Assembly (NCBI RefSeq): GCF_040396155.1
Contig: NZ_JBEBOY010000014.1
Coordinates: 1-64,000 of the forward strand
Reading direction: 5' to 3'
Length of the DNA: 64,000 nucleotides
From: Tissierella praeacuta_A
Lineage (GTDB): Bacteria; Bacillota; Clostridia; Tissierellales; Tissierellaceae
Shown: one piece after another, positions 9,028-18,276 of the stretch
Numbering within the stretch: position 1 is the stretch's first letter
Layout of the letters: each line of letters starts with the position of its first letter
Program-made: the position numbers and the translations under genes
Notes under the pieces: model-generated
The model's input: the letters and a program-made list of their open reading frames with translations, nothing else
Told to the model about the DNA's origin: nothing
The model's database searches: none

Positions 9028-9987
9028 ATGTCATTTTCAGCAACAACTAAAAATGAACTGTCAAGGATACTTTTAGCTGATAATTGTTGTGCTATAGCAG
9101 AACTTGCAGCTCTTGTCAGAATGAATGGCACTATACAAATATCTGGAATGAAGAAGATAAACTTAAAGTTTACTACTGAAAATGCAGCTATTGCCAGAAG
9201 AATATTTTCGCTATTAAAAATTATTTATGATACAGATGTAGAAGTTATGGTAAGGAGAAATAAACAGCTGAAAAAAAATAATAACTATTTAATAGTGATA
9301 AATAATAAAGAGATATCTAAAAAAATATTGGAAGATGTGGGATTTATTAAGGGAGAAGCTAGTTTTTTTAATCCTAATTTTACGATTCCAAAAGAAATAA
9401 TAAAAAATAGATGTTGTAAACGTGCTTATATTAGAGGTGCATTTCTAGGAGGTGGCTCTACTAGCAATCCAGAAAAAACCTATCATTTAGAATTTGTGAC
9501 TAGTAATGAAGAACATGCGGAAGATTTATCTAATGTAATCAATACTTTCGGATTAAATTCAAAGATAGTTACTAGGAAGGATAATTATGTAGTATATCTT
9601 AAGGAGGGTGAGCAGATAGTAGATTTATTAAATATTATTGGAGCTCATCAAGCACTTTTAAAACTTGAAGACATTCGTGTCTTGAAAAATGTAAGAAATA
9701 ATATAAATAGAATAGTAAATTGTGAAACCGCAAATTTAAGTAAAACCATAGATGCTTCAATGAGACAGGTGGAAAGTATTAAATATATTGAAGATACAAT
9801 TGGTTTAGAAAAACTACCCAATAATTTAAAAGAAATTGCTAAACTTAGATTAGAATATAGTGAAGCAAGTTTAAAAGAACTAGGTATGATGCTCAATCCA
9901 CCAGTAGGAAAATCAGGAGTAAATCATAGATTTAGAAAAATAGAAGAACTAGCAGATAAATTGAGAGGAGATAGAGGAAATGTCTAG
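9028..9987 (+). CDS. whiA: DNA-binding protein WhiA
   Basis: 319-residue WhiA, linked to cell division and chromosome segregation in Bacillus and to sporulation in Streptomyces. Seen: N-terminal MSFSATTKNELSR, a LAGLIDADG-like core around CCKRAYIRGAFLGGGS, and a C-terminal helix-turn-helix with SLKELGMMLNPPVGKSGVNHR. Preceded by GGGGTGATTTC. It overlaps the next gene by 8 nt. Confidence 0.95.
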   Translation: MSFSATTKNELSRILLADNCCAIAELAALVRMNGTIQISGMKKINLKFTTENAAIARRIFSLLKIIYDTDVEVMVRRNKQLKKNNNYLIVINNKEISKKILEDVGFIKGEASFFNPNFTIPKEIIKNRCCKRAYIRGAFLGGGSTSNPEKTYHLEFVTSNEEHAEDLSNVINTFGLNSKIVTRKDNYVVYLKEGEQIVDLLNIIGAHQALLKLEDIRVLKNVRNNINRIVNCETANLSKTIDASMRQVESIKYIEDTIGLEKLPNNLKEIAKLRLEYSEASLKELGMMLNPPVGKSGVNHRFRKIEELADKLRGDRGNV

Positions 9988-10366
9988 CATAATAATTACA
10001 AATAATTCATATGTATATGAGAAATATAAAGATAGTATGGAAATAATTTATAAAGGTGATTTAAACTATATACAAATTTTAGAATTTTTAAGGGATAAAA
10101 TCCATGAGGGACATAAATTACTTACTCACCCATTGTCAGGAAGTATAAAACCAAATGAAACTCCTTATAAAACCATTATGATCTCTAGAGAAAAAGGAGA
10201 CTTGGACCAACAAGGTGTTCTAATAGTTGAAGAAAGCATAGCTACAGCAAAGAAATTTCAATCAAATAAGCCTACTCCAGATTGGACTGAAAGGGTATTA
10301 GATGATTTTAGAGTAATAGATTTATCCCTAATGGAAAATGTAATTGATAAATTAGGACATAGATAA
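9980..10366 (+). CDS. GrdX-family protein
   Basis: 128-residue cytoplasmic protein. The segment THPLSGSIKPNETPYKT and the later VIDLSLMENVIDKL match GrdX, a protein of unknown function first seen with glycine/sarcosine reductase genes of amino-acid-fermenting clostridia. Here no grd genes are adjacent; instead the start overlaps whiA by 8 nt (GGAAATGTCTAG), so it is translationally coupled to it. The family call rests on remembered sequence patterns. Confidence 0.7.
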   Translation: MSSIIITNNSYVYEKYKDSMEIIYKGDLNYIQILEFLRDKIHEGHKLLTHPLSGSIKPNETPYKTIMISREKGDLDQQGVLIVEESIATAKKFQSNKPTPDWTERVLDDFRVIDLSLMENVIDKLGHR

Positions 10367-10399
10367 TTCATAGGCTATTTTATGTAGTTTCAGAATTCA

Positions 10400-10528
10400 A
10401 ATCTATTTACTTAACAGGTTGTATAGATTTGATCCTAAGGGACACTCCTAATGAGGAATTCTACATTAAGGTTGGTGCTCGCTGCGTTTGACCTACATCA
10501 ACTCACTATCGTTCATTGTGTTAGGTCA
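10400..10528. repeat. Palindromic, more GC-rich intergenic element
   Basis: Between grdX and dnaE. TGACCTACA (10489-10497) and TGTTAGGTCA (10519-10528) form the arms of a hairpin with a CTCACTATCGTTCATTG loop. The upstream part contains GGTGCTCGCTGCG and is visibly richer in G and C than the surroundings. It looks like a dispersed repeat or a structured RNA, not a coding region. Only one copy is in the window. Confidence 0.4.
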
Positions 10529-10534
10529 TAAAAA

Positions 10535-10564
10535 GATTTCCTTATATATGGGAAATTTTTTATT
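10535..10564 (+). terminator. Rho-independent terminator before dnaE
   Basis: ATTTCC, loop, GGAAAT and a T-run. It ends the Nudix-whiA-grdX transcript. Confidence 0.65.
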
Positions 10565-10611
10565 TTGTGATAGAATATATTTATGAGAGAAACAAAGGAA
10601 AGGGATTTTTT

Positions 10612-13600
10612 ATGATTTATAAAGATAAGTTTAATCATTTACATGTGCATACGGAGTATAGTTTGTTAGATGGGTCCATTAGAATAAAGGATTTAGTTTC
10701 TAGAACTAGGGAGCTAGGTATGGATTCAGTTGCTATAACTGATCATGGATCTATGTTTGGTGTTATTCAGTTTTATAAAGAGGCTAAAAAACAAGGTATA
10801 AAACCAATTTTAGGCTCTGAAGTCTATGTCGCAATGAATAAACATACTGATAAAGAACCAAAGGATAAAAATCAGTATCATTTAGTGCTTCTTGCGGAGA
10901 CCAATGAAGGATATCAAAATTTGATGAAAATGGTTTCGGAAGGATATGTAAATGGATTTTACTATAAACCAAGGATAGATCATGACATACTTAGAAAGTA
11001 TAGTAAAGGGATTATAGCACTATCAGCATGCTTAGGGGGAGAAATACCGCAGCATATATTAAATAATAATGTAGATAGAGCAAAGGAAATTGCTTTAATA
11101 TATAAGGATATATTTGGAGAAAACAACTTTTTTCTTGAACTTCAGGATTATGGACTCGAAGAACAAAGAATGGTCAATAGAGAGCTAATAAAAATATCTC
11201 AAGAAACTAATATACCATTAGTAGCTACTAATGATGTTCATTATTTAAAGAAGGAAGATGCAGTAGTTCATGATGTACTATTGTGTATTCAAACGGCTAA
11301 AACAGTAGATGAAGAAAACAGGATGAAATTCCCTACAAATGAGTTTTATCTTAAATCACCAGAAGAAATGCAGAATATATTTAGTAACAATCTAAAAGCA
11401 TTAGAAAATACTGCATGGATTGCCGATAGGTGTAATGTAGAATTAGATTTTGGCACCTTACATTTACCAGAATACGCAGTACCAGAAGGATTTACCAATG
11501 AAGAATACTTAAGACATCTTGTTGTCAAAGGATTAGAGGAAAGATATAAGGATATTACCGAGGAAATAAAAAATAGATTTAATTATGAATTTAATACTAT
11601 TATTCAAATGGGGTATGTTGACTATTTCCTTATAGTATGGGATTTTATAAGGTTTGCTAAGGACAATGGAATAATGGTAGGTCCTGGAAGGGGTTCTGCT
11701 GCTGGAAGTATAGTGTCTTATGCCTTAGGTATTATAGATATAGACCCTTTGGAATATGGATTAATATTTGAAAGGTTTTTAAATCCTGAAAGAATATCTA
11801 TGCCAGATATAGATATAGATTTCTGTTATGAAAGACGTGAAGAAGTTATTCAATATGTAGTTGAAAAATATGGTATAGACCGTGTTGCACAAATAGTTAC
11901 CTTTGGTACTATGGCAGCACGTGGTTCCATAAGAGATGTAGGTAGAGCCTTAAATATGCCTTACGGACAGGTGGATTTTATAGCAAAACAAATTCCTATG
12001 GAATTAGGAATGACTATATCTAAAGCTCTAGATGTAAATAAGGCTTTAAGAGATAGTTATAATGAAGACGAAGAAGTAAAAAATCTTATAGATTTAGCAA
12101 AGGCTGTAGAAGGATTGCCTAGGCATACTTCAACACATGCAGCAGGTGTAGTTATATCAAAAGAGCCTGTGACAAATTATGTACCCTTAGTAAGAAATGG
12201 AGATGCAATAGCTACACAGTTTAATATGATAGAGCTAGAAGAGTTAGGCCTTTTAAAGATGGATTTTTTAGGGCTTAGAACTCTAACTGTAATAAGGGAT
12301 GCAGTAAATTTAATAGAAGAAAATCATAAAGTCAAGATTGATTTTAATAATATAAATTATGAGGACTCATTGGTACTTGAAATGTTTGCAAAGGCTGAAA
12401 CATTAGGTATATTTCAGTTTGAGTCTCCAGGCATGAGAGCCTTTTTAAAGGAATTAGAGCCAAATGTATTTGAGAACCTTATAGCTGCAAATTCTCTTTT
12501 TAGACCTGGACCTATGAACCAGATACCTACTTTTGTTCAATGTAAACATGATTCATCAAAGATAAAATATCTTCATCCAAAATTAGAGCATATTTTAAAT
12601 GTTACTTATGGATGTATAGTCTATCAAGAACAGGTAATGCAAATAGTTAGGGATATTGGCGGATACTCCATGGGCAGGGCGGATTTAGTAAGACGTGCCA
12701 TGGGAAAAAAGAAAATGGAAATCATGGAGGAAGAAAGAAGAAACTTTATCTATGGTCAGACTGATGAAAATGGAGAAGTTGTATTATCTGGAGCCATAAG
12801 AAATGGAGTAGATGAAAAAACTGCGTCTAAAATTTATGATTTAATGATAGATTTTGCTAACTATGCCTTTAACAAAAGCCATTCAGCTGCATATGCAGTA
12901 GTAGCCTATAGAACTGCTTGGCTTAAATATTATTATCCTGTAGAATTTATGGCAGCACTTATATCTTCAGTTATGGGGAATACCAACCAAGTATCTCTTT
13001 ATATACAAGAATGTAAAAGACTAGGAATAGAAATATTATCTCCTGATGTAAATGAATCATATAGTAAGTTTACTGTTTCAGAAGGCAGAATTAGATTTGG
13101 ACTTTCAGCTGTTAAAAATGTTGGTGAAAACTTTATAAAGACAGTAGTTAAAGCTAGAGAGATTGGGAAGTTTAAAGGATTTACTGACTTTATTGAAAGA
13201 ATAGAAAAAGTAGACTCATCTGTAATGAATAAAAGGGCAGTGGAATCTTTAATTAAATGTGGAGCGATGGATAGTTTAGGAGGAAATAGAGCCCAATTAT
13301 TATCAATATTTGAAAAAACCATAGATGGAATTCATGCCGACAGAAAGAGAAATATAGAAGGGCAATTCTCAATATTTGACACAATAGATGAGAATATATC
13401 TAAAGACCATTTACCAGATTTAAAAGAATTTCCGCAAAATGTACTACTTACAATGGAAAAAGACATGGTAGGTATATATATATCCGGACATCCATTAGAA
13501 CCTTATAAATCTGAAATTGAGAGAATTTCAACAACTACGACTTTTGATCTAATAAATAATGATGAAGAAATCAGTGGGGATCTAACAGGACCAAAAGATG

Positions 13601-14085
13601 GAGAAAGAGTAGTTATAGGTGGTATAATTGTTGAAAAGAAAAATATGATAACTAAGAATAATAATATGATGGCATTTATTACATTGGAAGACTTATATGG
13701 TACTGTTGAATGTATAGTATTTCCAACTACTTTTGAAAGATATAATAAATCTTTAAAAGAAGATGGATTAATTGTCATAGAAGGTAAAATTAGTACCTCT
13801 GAAGTAGAGGAACCAAAGATAATAGTGGAAAAAATATCTGAGTTAAATATGTATAAAAAAGGAAAGCTATATTTAAAAATAGGTCGTAATAGTCCTACTG
13901 ATACTTTTGACAGGATAAAAAATATTTTAAAAAAATATGGCGGAGAAAGCCCAGTATATGTATACTTAGAGAAGGAAAAGAAAATTGTCATAGCAGATAG
14001 ATCTTTATGGATTGATATCAATGATCAAAAAGTTATAATAGAGTTAAAAGACTTGCTTGGAGAAGAATCAGTAAAGATTTCTTAA
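10612..14085 (+). CDS. dnaE: DNA polymerase III alpha subunit DnaE
   Basis: 1157-residue replicative polymerase of the DnaE type. Order of domains: N-terminal PHP domain (HLHVHTEYSLLDG, TDHGSMFG), palm with catalytic acidic residues in SMPDIDIDFCYE, the GPGRGSAAGSIVSYALGI loop, fingers (FNKSHSAAYA), tandem HhH region, and a C-terminal OB domain (VIIGGIIVEKKN...). An ATG at 10567 is in frame, but the one at 10612 follows GGAAAGGGA at the right spacing and gives the usual MIYKDKFNHLHVH start. It heads the dnaE - small protein - pfkA - pyk - aldo/keto reductase series. Confidence 0.95.
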   Translation: MIYKDKFNHLHVHTEYSLLDGSIRIKDLVSRTRELGMDSVAITDHGSMFGVIQFYKEAKKQGIKPILGSEVYVAMNKHTDKEPKDKNQYHLVLLAETNEGYQNLMKMVSEGYVNGFYYKPRIDHDILRKYSKGIIALSACLGGEIPQHILNNNVDRAKEIALIYKDIFGENNFFLELQDYGLEEQRMVNRELIKISQETNIPLVATNDVHYLKKEDAVVHDVLLCIQTAKTVDEENRMKFPTNEFYLKSPEEMQNIFSNNLKALENTAWIADRCNVELDFGTLHLPEYAVPEGFTNEEYLRHLVVKGLEERYKDITEEIKNRFNYEFNTIIQMGYVDYFLIVWDFIRFAKDNGIMVGPGRGSAAGSIVSYALGIIDIDPLEYGLIFERFLNPERISMPDIDIDFCYERREEVIQYVVEKYGIDRVAQIVTFGTMAARGSIRDVGRALNMPYGQVDFIAKQIPMELGMTISKALDVNKALRDSYNEDEEVKNLIDLAKAVEGLPRHTSTHAAGVVISKEPVTNYVPLVRNGDAIATQFNMIELEELGLLKMDFLGLRTLTVIRDAVNLIEENHKVKIDFNNINYEDSLVLEMFAKAETLGIFQFESPGMRAFLKELEPNVFENLIAANSLFRPGPMNQIPTFVQCKHDSSKIKYLHPKLEHILNVTYGCIVYQEQVMQIVRDIGGYSMGRADLVRRAMGKKKMEIMEEERRNFIYGQTDENGEVVLSGAIRNGVDEKTASKIYDLMIDFANYAFNKSHSAAYAVVAYRTAWLKYYYPVEFMAALISSVMGNTNQVSLYIQECKRLGIEILSPDVNESYSKFTVSEGRIRFGLSAVKNVGENFIKTVVKAREIGKFKGFTDFIERIEKVDSSVMNKRAVESLIKCGAMDSLGGNRAQLLSIFEKTIDGIHADRKRNIEGQFSIFDTIDENISKDHLPDLKEFPQNVLLTMEKDMVGIYISGHPLEPYKSEIERISTTTTFDLINNDEEISGDLTGPKDGERVVIGGIIVEKKNMITKNNNMMAFITLEDLYGTVECIVFPTTFERYNKSLKEDGLIVIEGKISTSEVEEPKIIVEKISELNMYKKGKLYLKIGRNSPTDTFDRIKNILKKYGGESPVYVYLEKEKKIVIADRSLWIDINDQKVIIELKDLLGEESVKIS

Positions 14086-14126
14086 ATAACTATTTTAATT
14101 GTCAATTATAAAAGGAGTGCTTTAAT

Positions 14127-14321
14127 ATGTGGACAGCAGTTTATATGGCTACAGGATTGGACAATGCACATGAGGTAGAAAAGAAACTTAAAGCAGAAGG
14201 ATTTCTTGTAAAAATAAAATATTTTGCTCAAGAAGGAGAAGAGGAACTTTATGAAATATTAGCTCCAGAATTTGAAGCAGAAGATATTCAAAATGCTATG
14301 ATTGAACTGGGTATAATTTAG
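14127..14321 (+). CDS. Small conserved protein (DUF2007-like)
   Basis: 64 residues, MWTAVYMATG... then EVEKKLKAEGFLVKIKY and an acidic end. The short beta-alpha-beta pattern resembles DUF2007-type putative signal-transducing proteins. Small genes of this type are often found just before pfkA in Clostridia. RBS AAAGGAGTGC precedes the ATG. Function unknown. Confidence 0.65.
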   Translation: MWTAVYMATGLDNAHEVEKKLKAEGFLVKIKYFAQEGEEELYEILAPEFEAEDIQNAMIELGII

Positions 14322-14344
14322 TTTGCAAATAAGGGGGGAGTTTT

Positions 14345-15304
14345 ATGAAGACTATAGGAGTATTGACCAGTGGGGGAGATGCCCCAGGTATGAATGCTGC
14401 CATTAGAGCTGTAGTTAGAACAGGTATATTTAATGATTTTAAGATGATGGGAATAAGACAAGGTTATAGTGGCTTAATAAATGGTGATATAGAAGAGATG
14501 AATCTTTCATCTGTTGCAGACATAATACATAGAGGCGGAACTACGCTTAGATCTTCCCGTTCCGATGAGTTCAAGACTAAGGAAGGCTTTGAAAAGGCGT
14601 TAAATGTATTGAGAATATTTGGTATAGATGGATTAGTCGTATTAGGGGGAGATGGCACATTAAAAGGTGCTAGAGAACTATCAAAGGCTGGAATCCCAAC
14701 TATAGGTATACCTTGTACAATTGATAATGATTGTGGCTTTTCTGATTTTACTATTGGATTTTTCACAGCTGTAGAAACTGTAGTAGATGCTATATCTAAA
14801 ATTAGGGATACTTCTACATCCCATGGAAGGGCTAATGTTATTGAGGTAATGGGGAGACATTGTGGAGATATTGCTTTATATGCAGGTCTTGCAGGCGGAG
14901 CTGAAAGTATAATAGTACCAGAAGTGGACTTTAATATAGATGAAGTATGTAAAAAGGCAATTCAAGGTAAAAATAGAGGTAAATTACATCATATAATTGT
15001 TTTAGCTGAGGGGGTAGGCAATGCTTATGATGTATCTAAATCAATTGAGGAAAAAACAGGAATAGATACTAGAGTTACAATCTTAGGATATATTCAAAGA
15101 GGAGGAAATCCTACATCCTATGATAGAATCATAGCTAGTAAAATGGGAAACAAGGCTATTGAATTATTGAAAGAGGGTAAAAGTGATAGAGCTTTAGGTA
15201 TAAAATGCAATCAGATAATTGATATAGATATTAAGGAAGCTTTGGAAATGGAAAAAGAATTTGATATTGATATGTATAATACTGCAAGAATATTATCTAT
15301 ATAG
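14345..15304 (+). CDS. pfkA: ATP-dependent 6-phosphofructokinase
   Basis: 319 residues, the normal bacterial PfkA length. It phosphorylates fructose 6-phosphate in glycolysis. Seen: GVLTSGGDAPGMNAAIRAVVR at the N terminus, the ATP site GGDGTLKGA, the catalytic segment PCTIDND and the substrate segment MGRHCGDIA. AAGGGGGGAGTTTT precedes the ATG. It is followed by pyk after 11 nt, the classic pfkA-pyk operon. Confidence 0.96.
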   Translation: MKTIGVLTSGGDAPGMNAAIRAVVRTGIFNDFKMMGIRQGYSGLINGDIEEMNLSSVADIIHRGGTTLRSSRSDEFKTKEGFEKALNVLRIFGIDGLVVLGGDGTLKGARELSKAGIPTIGIPCTIDNDCGFSDFTIGFFTAVETVVDAISKIRDTSTSHGRANVIEVMGRHCGDIALYAGLAGGAESIIVPEVDFNIDEVCKKAIQGKNRGKLHHIIVLAEGVGNAYDVSKSIEEKTGIDTRVTILGYIQRGGNPTSYDRIIASKMGNKAIELLKEGKSDRALGIKCNQIIDIDIKEALEMEKEFDIDMYNTARILSI

Positions 15305-15315
15305 GAGGAGTAACA

Positions 15316-17073
15316 ATGAAGAAAACAAAAATAGTATGTACCATAGGTCCAGCATCAGAAACTGAAGATGTGTTAAAGGAATTATTTTTAAATGGTTTAA
15401 ATGTCTGTAGACTTAATTTTTCCCATGGAAGTCATGAGGAACATAAAAAGAGAATAGATACAATAAAGAAGGTTAGAAAAGACCTTAATATGCCAATAGG
15501 TATTATGCTAGATACAAAGGGACCAGAAATAAGATTGGGAGACTTCAAAGATGGAGTTATAGAAATAGAAGATGGAGATATATTTACTCTAACTACTAAG
15601 AATATATTAGGGGATAAAACTATAGTATCTATTTCCTATGATGGATTACCTAATGATGTAAAAGAAGGAAGCAGAATTCTAATAGATGATGGATTAGTAG
15701 AACTTAAAGTATTAGAAATAATCGACAAGACAGATATAAAATGTGTAGCATTAAATAATGGGACATTGAAAAATCACAAAGGTGTAAATGTTCCTAATGT
15801 AAAAATAAACCTACCAGCAATTACTAAAAAAGATATAGATGATATTTTATTTGGAATTGAAAATGGTATTGATTTCATTGCGGCATCCTTCGTTAGAAAG
15901 GCATCTGATGTTTTAGAAATAAGAAAAATCTTAGAAGATAATGATGCAGGATTTATAGAGATAATTTCAAAGATAGAAAATCAAGAAGGTGTAGATAATA
16001 TAGATGAAATACTTGCTGCATCTGATGGAATAATGGTAGCTAGAGGCGACTTAGGCGTAGAGATACAAACAGAAGAAATTCCACTTGTACAAAAGGAGTT
16101 AATTAGAAAATCAAATCTAATAGGGAAACCTGTTATTACAGCTACACAAATGCTAGATTCTATGATGAGAAATCCAAGACCTACTAGGGCAGAAGTAACA
16201 GATGTTGCAAATGCTATTCTTGACGGTAGTAGTGCTATTATGTTATCTGGAGAAACAGCAGCAGGAAAATATCCTATTGAATCAGTAAAGACAATGTATA
16301 ATATTGCAACAAGAACTGAAGAATCCTTGGATTATGGAGAGATACTAAGCTCCAAAGTTGCTATATCTGAATTATCTACAACTAATGCCATAGGAAAGGC
16401 TACTTGTACTACTGCTATGGATTTAGGAGCATCTGCAATAATTACGGCTACATCATCAGGATATACATCAAAGGCTATATCTAAGTTTAGACCAAAGTCT
16501 CCTATAATAGCAGCAACAACTACAGAATCCGTTATGAGGAGATTATCTTTAGTATGGGGCGTTTATCCAGTACTATCACCTTATAGCAATTCTACAGATG
16601 ATGTAATAGAATTATCTATTCAATCTGCAATAGATAATAATTATGTAAATGAAGGGGATTTAGTAGTTATAACAGCTGGTATTCCTGTGGGAACTTCTGG
16701 TTCTACTAATTTAATAAAAGTACATACCATAGGAAAGACTTTATTAAAAGGAATGGGAATAGGACAGGGTTCTACATTGGGAAGAGTTTGTATTGCAAAT
16801 ACTGAAGAAGAATTGGTGGAGAAATTTAAAGATGGCGATGTTATAGTAAGTAAAGATACCCATAGAGATATGGTAAAATTTATAGAAAGAGCATCAGCTA
16901 TTATTACAGAACAGGGGGGACTTACATCCCATGGTGCTATTGTAGGATTAAACCTTAATAAACCAACTATAGTAGGTGCAGAAGATGCTACAAATATATT
17001 AGAGGACGGAGAAATAGTTACAGTAGATGGCACAACAGGTCTTGTATATAAGGGAGAAGCAAGAGTTCTATAA
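15316..17073 (+). CDS. pyk: Pyruvate kinase with C-terminal phosphohistidine domain
   Basis: 585 residues, makes pyruvate and ATP from PEP and ADP. Seen: KIVCTIGPAS, MLDTKGPEIRLGDF, the active-site region MVARGDLGVE and TATQMLDSM. The final ~100 residues are the extra PEP-utilising swivel domain of Gram-positive pyruvate kinases, with its histidine in GGLTSHGAIVGLNLNKPTIVGA. RBS AGGAGGAG precedes the ATG. In operon with pfkA. Confidence 0.96.
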   Translation: MKKTKIVCTIGPASETEDVLKELFLNGLNVCRLNFSHGSHEEHKKRIDTIKKVRKDLNMPIGIMLDTKGPEIRLGDFKDGVIEIEDGDIFTLTTKNILGDKTIVSISYDGLPNDVKEGSRILIDDGLVELKVLEIIDKTDIKCVALNNGTLKNHKGVNVPNVKINLPAITKKDIDDILFGIENGIDFIAASFVRKASDVLEIRKILEDNDAGFIEIISKIENQEGVDNIDEILAASDGIMVARGDLGVEIQTEEIPLVQKELIRKSNLIGKPVITATQMLDSMMRNPRPTRAEVTDVANAILDGSSAIMLSGETAAGKYPIESVKTMYNIATRTEESLDYGEILSSKVAISELSTTNAIGKATCTTAMDLGASAIITATSSGYTSKAISKFRPKSPIIAATTTESVMRRLSLVWGVYPVLSPYSNSTDDVIELSIQSAIDNNYVNEGDLVVITAGIPVGTSGSTNLIKVHTIGKTLLKGMGIGQGSTLGRVCIANTEEELVEKFKDGDVIVSKDTHRDMVKFIERASAIITEQGGLTSHGAIVGLNLNKPTIVGAEDATNILEDGEIVTVDGTTGLVYKGEARVL

Positions 17074-17088
17074 TTGGGGGGATTGTTC

Positions 17089-18099
17089 TTGGAGAAGAGA
17101 GTACTAGGGAAAACTAATTTAGAAGTATCTGTAATTGGCTTTGGGGGAATTCCTATACAACGAGTTGACGGTGAAATGGCAGTTAAATTAATCCAAGAAT
17201 CATATAATCAAGGCATAAACTTCATAGATACTGCTAGAGGATATAATGAATCTGAGGATTTAATAGGACAGGCATTAGAAAAAATAGGCAGAGATAAGTT
17301 TGTACTAGCTACAAAGTCTATGAAAAGAGATTATAATGGGATGCTCGAAGAACTAGGAATTAGTTTGAAAAATCTTAGAACTGATTATATAGATTTATTT
17401 CAATTTCATAATATTAGAAGCTTTGAAGAATTGGATTTTATTTTAAGTGACGATGGAGCATTTAAGGCATTAAAGGAAGCTAAAGAAAAAGGTATGGTAA
17501 AGGAAATAGGTATAACTTCTCACAATCCAGATATATTGAGTAAAGCCATAGATACAGGAGAATTTGCTACTATACAATGTCCATATAATCCTGTTGAACA
17601 GCAGGCAGAAGAGGTATTCAAAAAGGCTAAGGAAATGAATATTGGAGTAATAGTTATGAAACCATTGGCAGGTGGTGCTATTACTAACGGAGAACTATCC
17701 CTTAGGTTTATAGTGGATAATCCTAATATATCTGTAGTCATTCCTGGAATGGATACTTTAGAACAAGTAAGTTCCAATGCATCAGTAGGTATAAATAAAA
17801 GAAAATTGACTGAGGAAGAAGAAAAGAAATTATTTAAAGAGGCAAATTCTTTAGGCTCTGAGTTTTGCAGAAGATGTGGATATTGTCTGCCATGTCCTCA
17901 AAGTATAGATATACCATCTCAATTTTTAATGGAAGGTTATTATACTAGATACAATTTGAAAGAATGGGCAAAGTCAAGATATGATGCCATGGAAAAAAGA
18001 GCAGTACATTGTGTAGAATGTGGTTTATGTGAAAGTAAATGTCCATACAATCTACCAATAAGGAAGATGCTTAAAAATGTAGTAGAAAAGTTAGGATAG
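17089..18099 (+). CDS. Aldo/keto reductase with 4Fe-4S ferredoxin domain
   Basis: 336 residues. An aldo/keto reductase barrel (GKTNLEVSVIGFGG, DTARGYNESEDLIG with the catalytic Asp and Tyr, LATKS with the Lys, FQFHN with the His) followed by two cysteine clusters, CRRCGYCLPCPQ and CVECGLCESKCPY, that bind iron-sulphur centres. Typical of strict anaerobes; substrate unknown. The TTG at 17089 is the start, because GGGGGG at 17076-17081 gives proper spacing; the earlier in-frame TTG at 17074 has no ribosome site. Last gene of the dnaE-pyk run. Confidence 0.88.
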   Translation: MEKRVLGKTNLEVSVIGFGGIPIQRVDGEMAVKLIQESYNQGINFIDTARGYNESEDLIGQALEKIGRDKFVLATKSMKRDYNGMLEELGISLKNLRTDYIDLFQFHNIRSFEELDFILSDDGAFKALKEAKEKGMVKEIGITSHNPDILSKAIDTGEFATIQCPYNPVEQQAEEVFKKAKEMNIGVIVMKPLAGGAITNGELSLRFIVDNPNISVVIPGMDTLEQVSSNASVGINKRKLTEEEEKKLFKEANSLGSEFCRRCGYCLPCPQSIDIPSQFLMEGYYTRYNLKEWAKSRYDAMEKRAVHCVECGLCESKCPYNLPIRKMLKNVVEKLG

Positions 18100-18152
18100 T
18101 TTAGTTATGATGAATATGGTAATATAAATATTTTCGTATAAATAGGATATAA

Positions 18153-18200
18153 AATAATATAAGTTAAATGAAATCATTTAACTTATATTATTTTATTTTA
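18153..18200 (+). terminator. Strong rho-independent terminator
   Basis: An 18-nt perfect stem, AATAATATAAGTTAAATG with its complement at 18175-18192, loop AAAT, then a T-rich tail. Ends the glycolysis run before the MATE gene. Confidence 0.88.
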
Positions 18201-18276
18201 CTACTTCTTTTTTTAAGATAAGATGATATAATAAATATATATTTAGCGACACGAAATATATAGAAAGTGGTGGAAT

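Noticed and set aside
13503..14021. 172-codon minus-strand frame in dnaE
   Set aside because: Lies wholly in the dnaE OB region, and the amino-acid composition is that of an antisense shadow.
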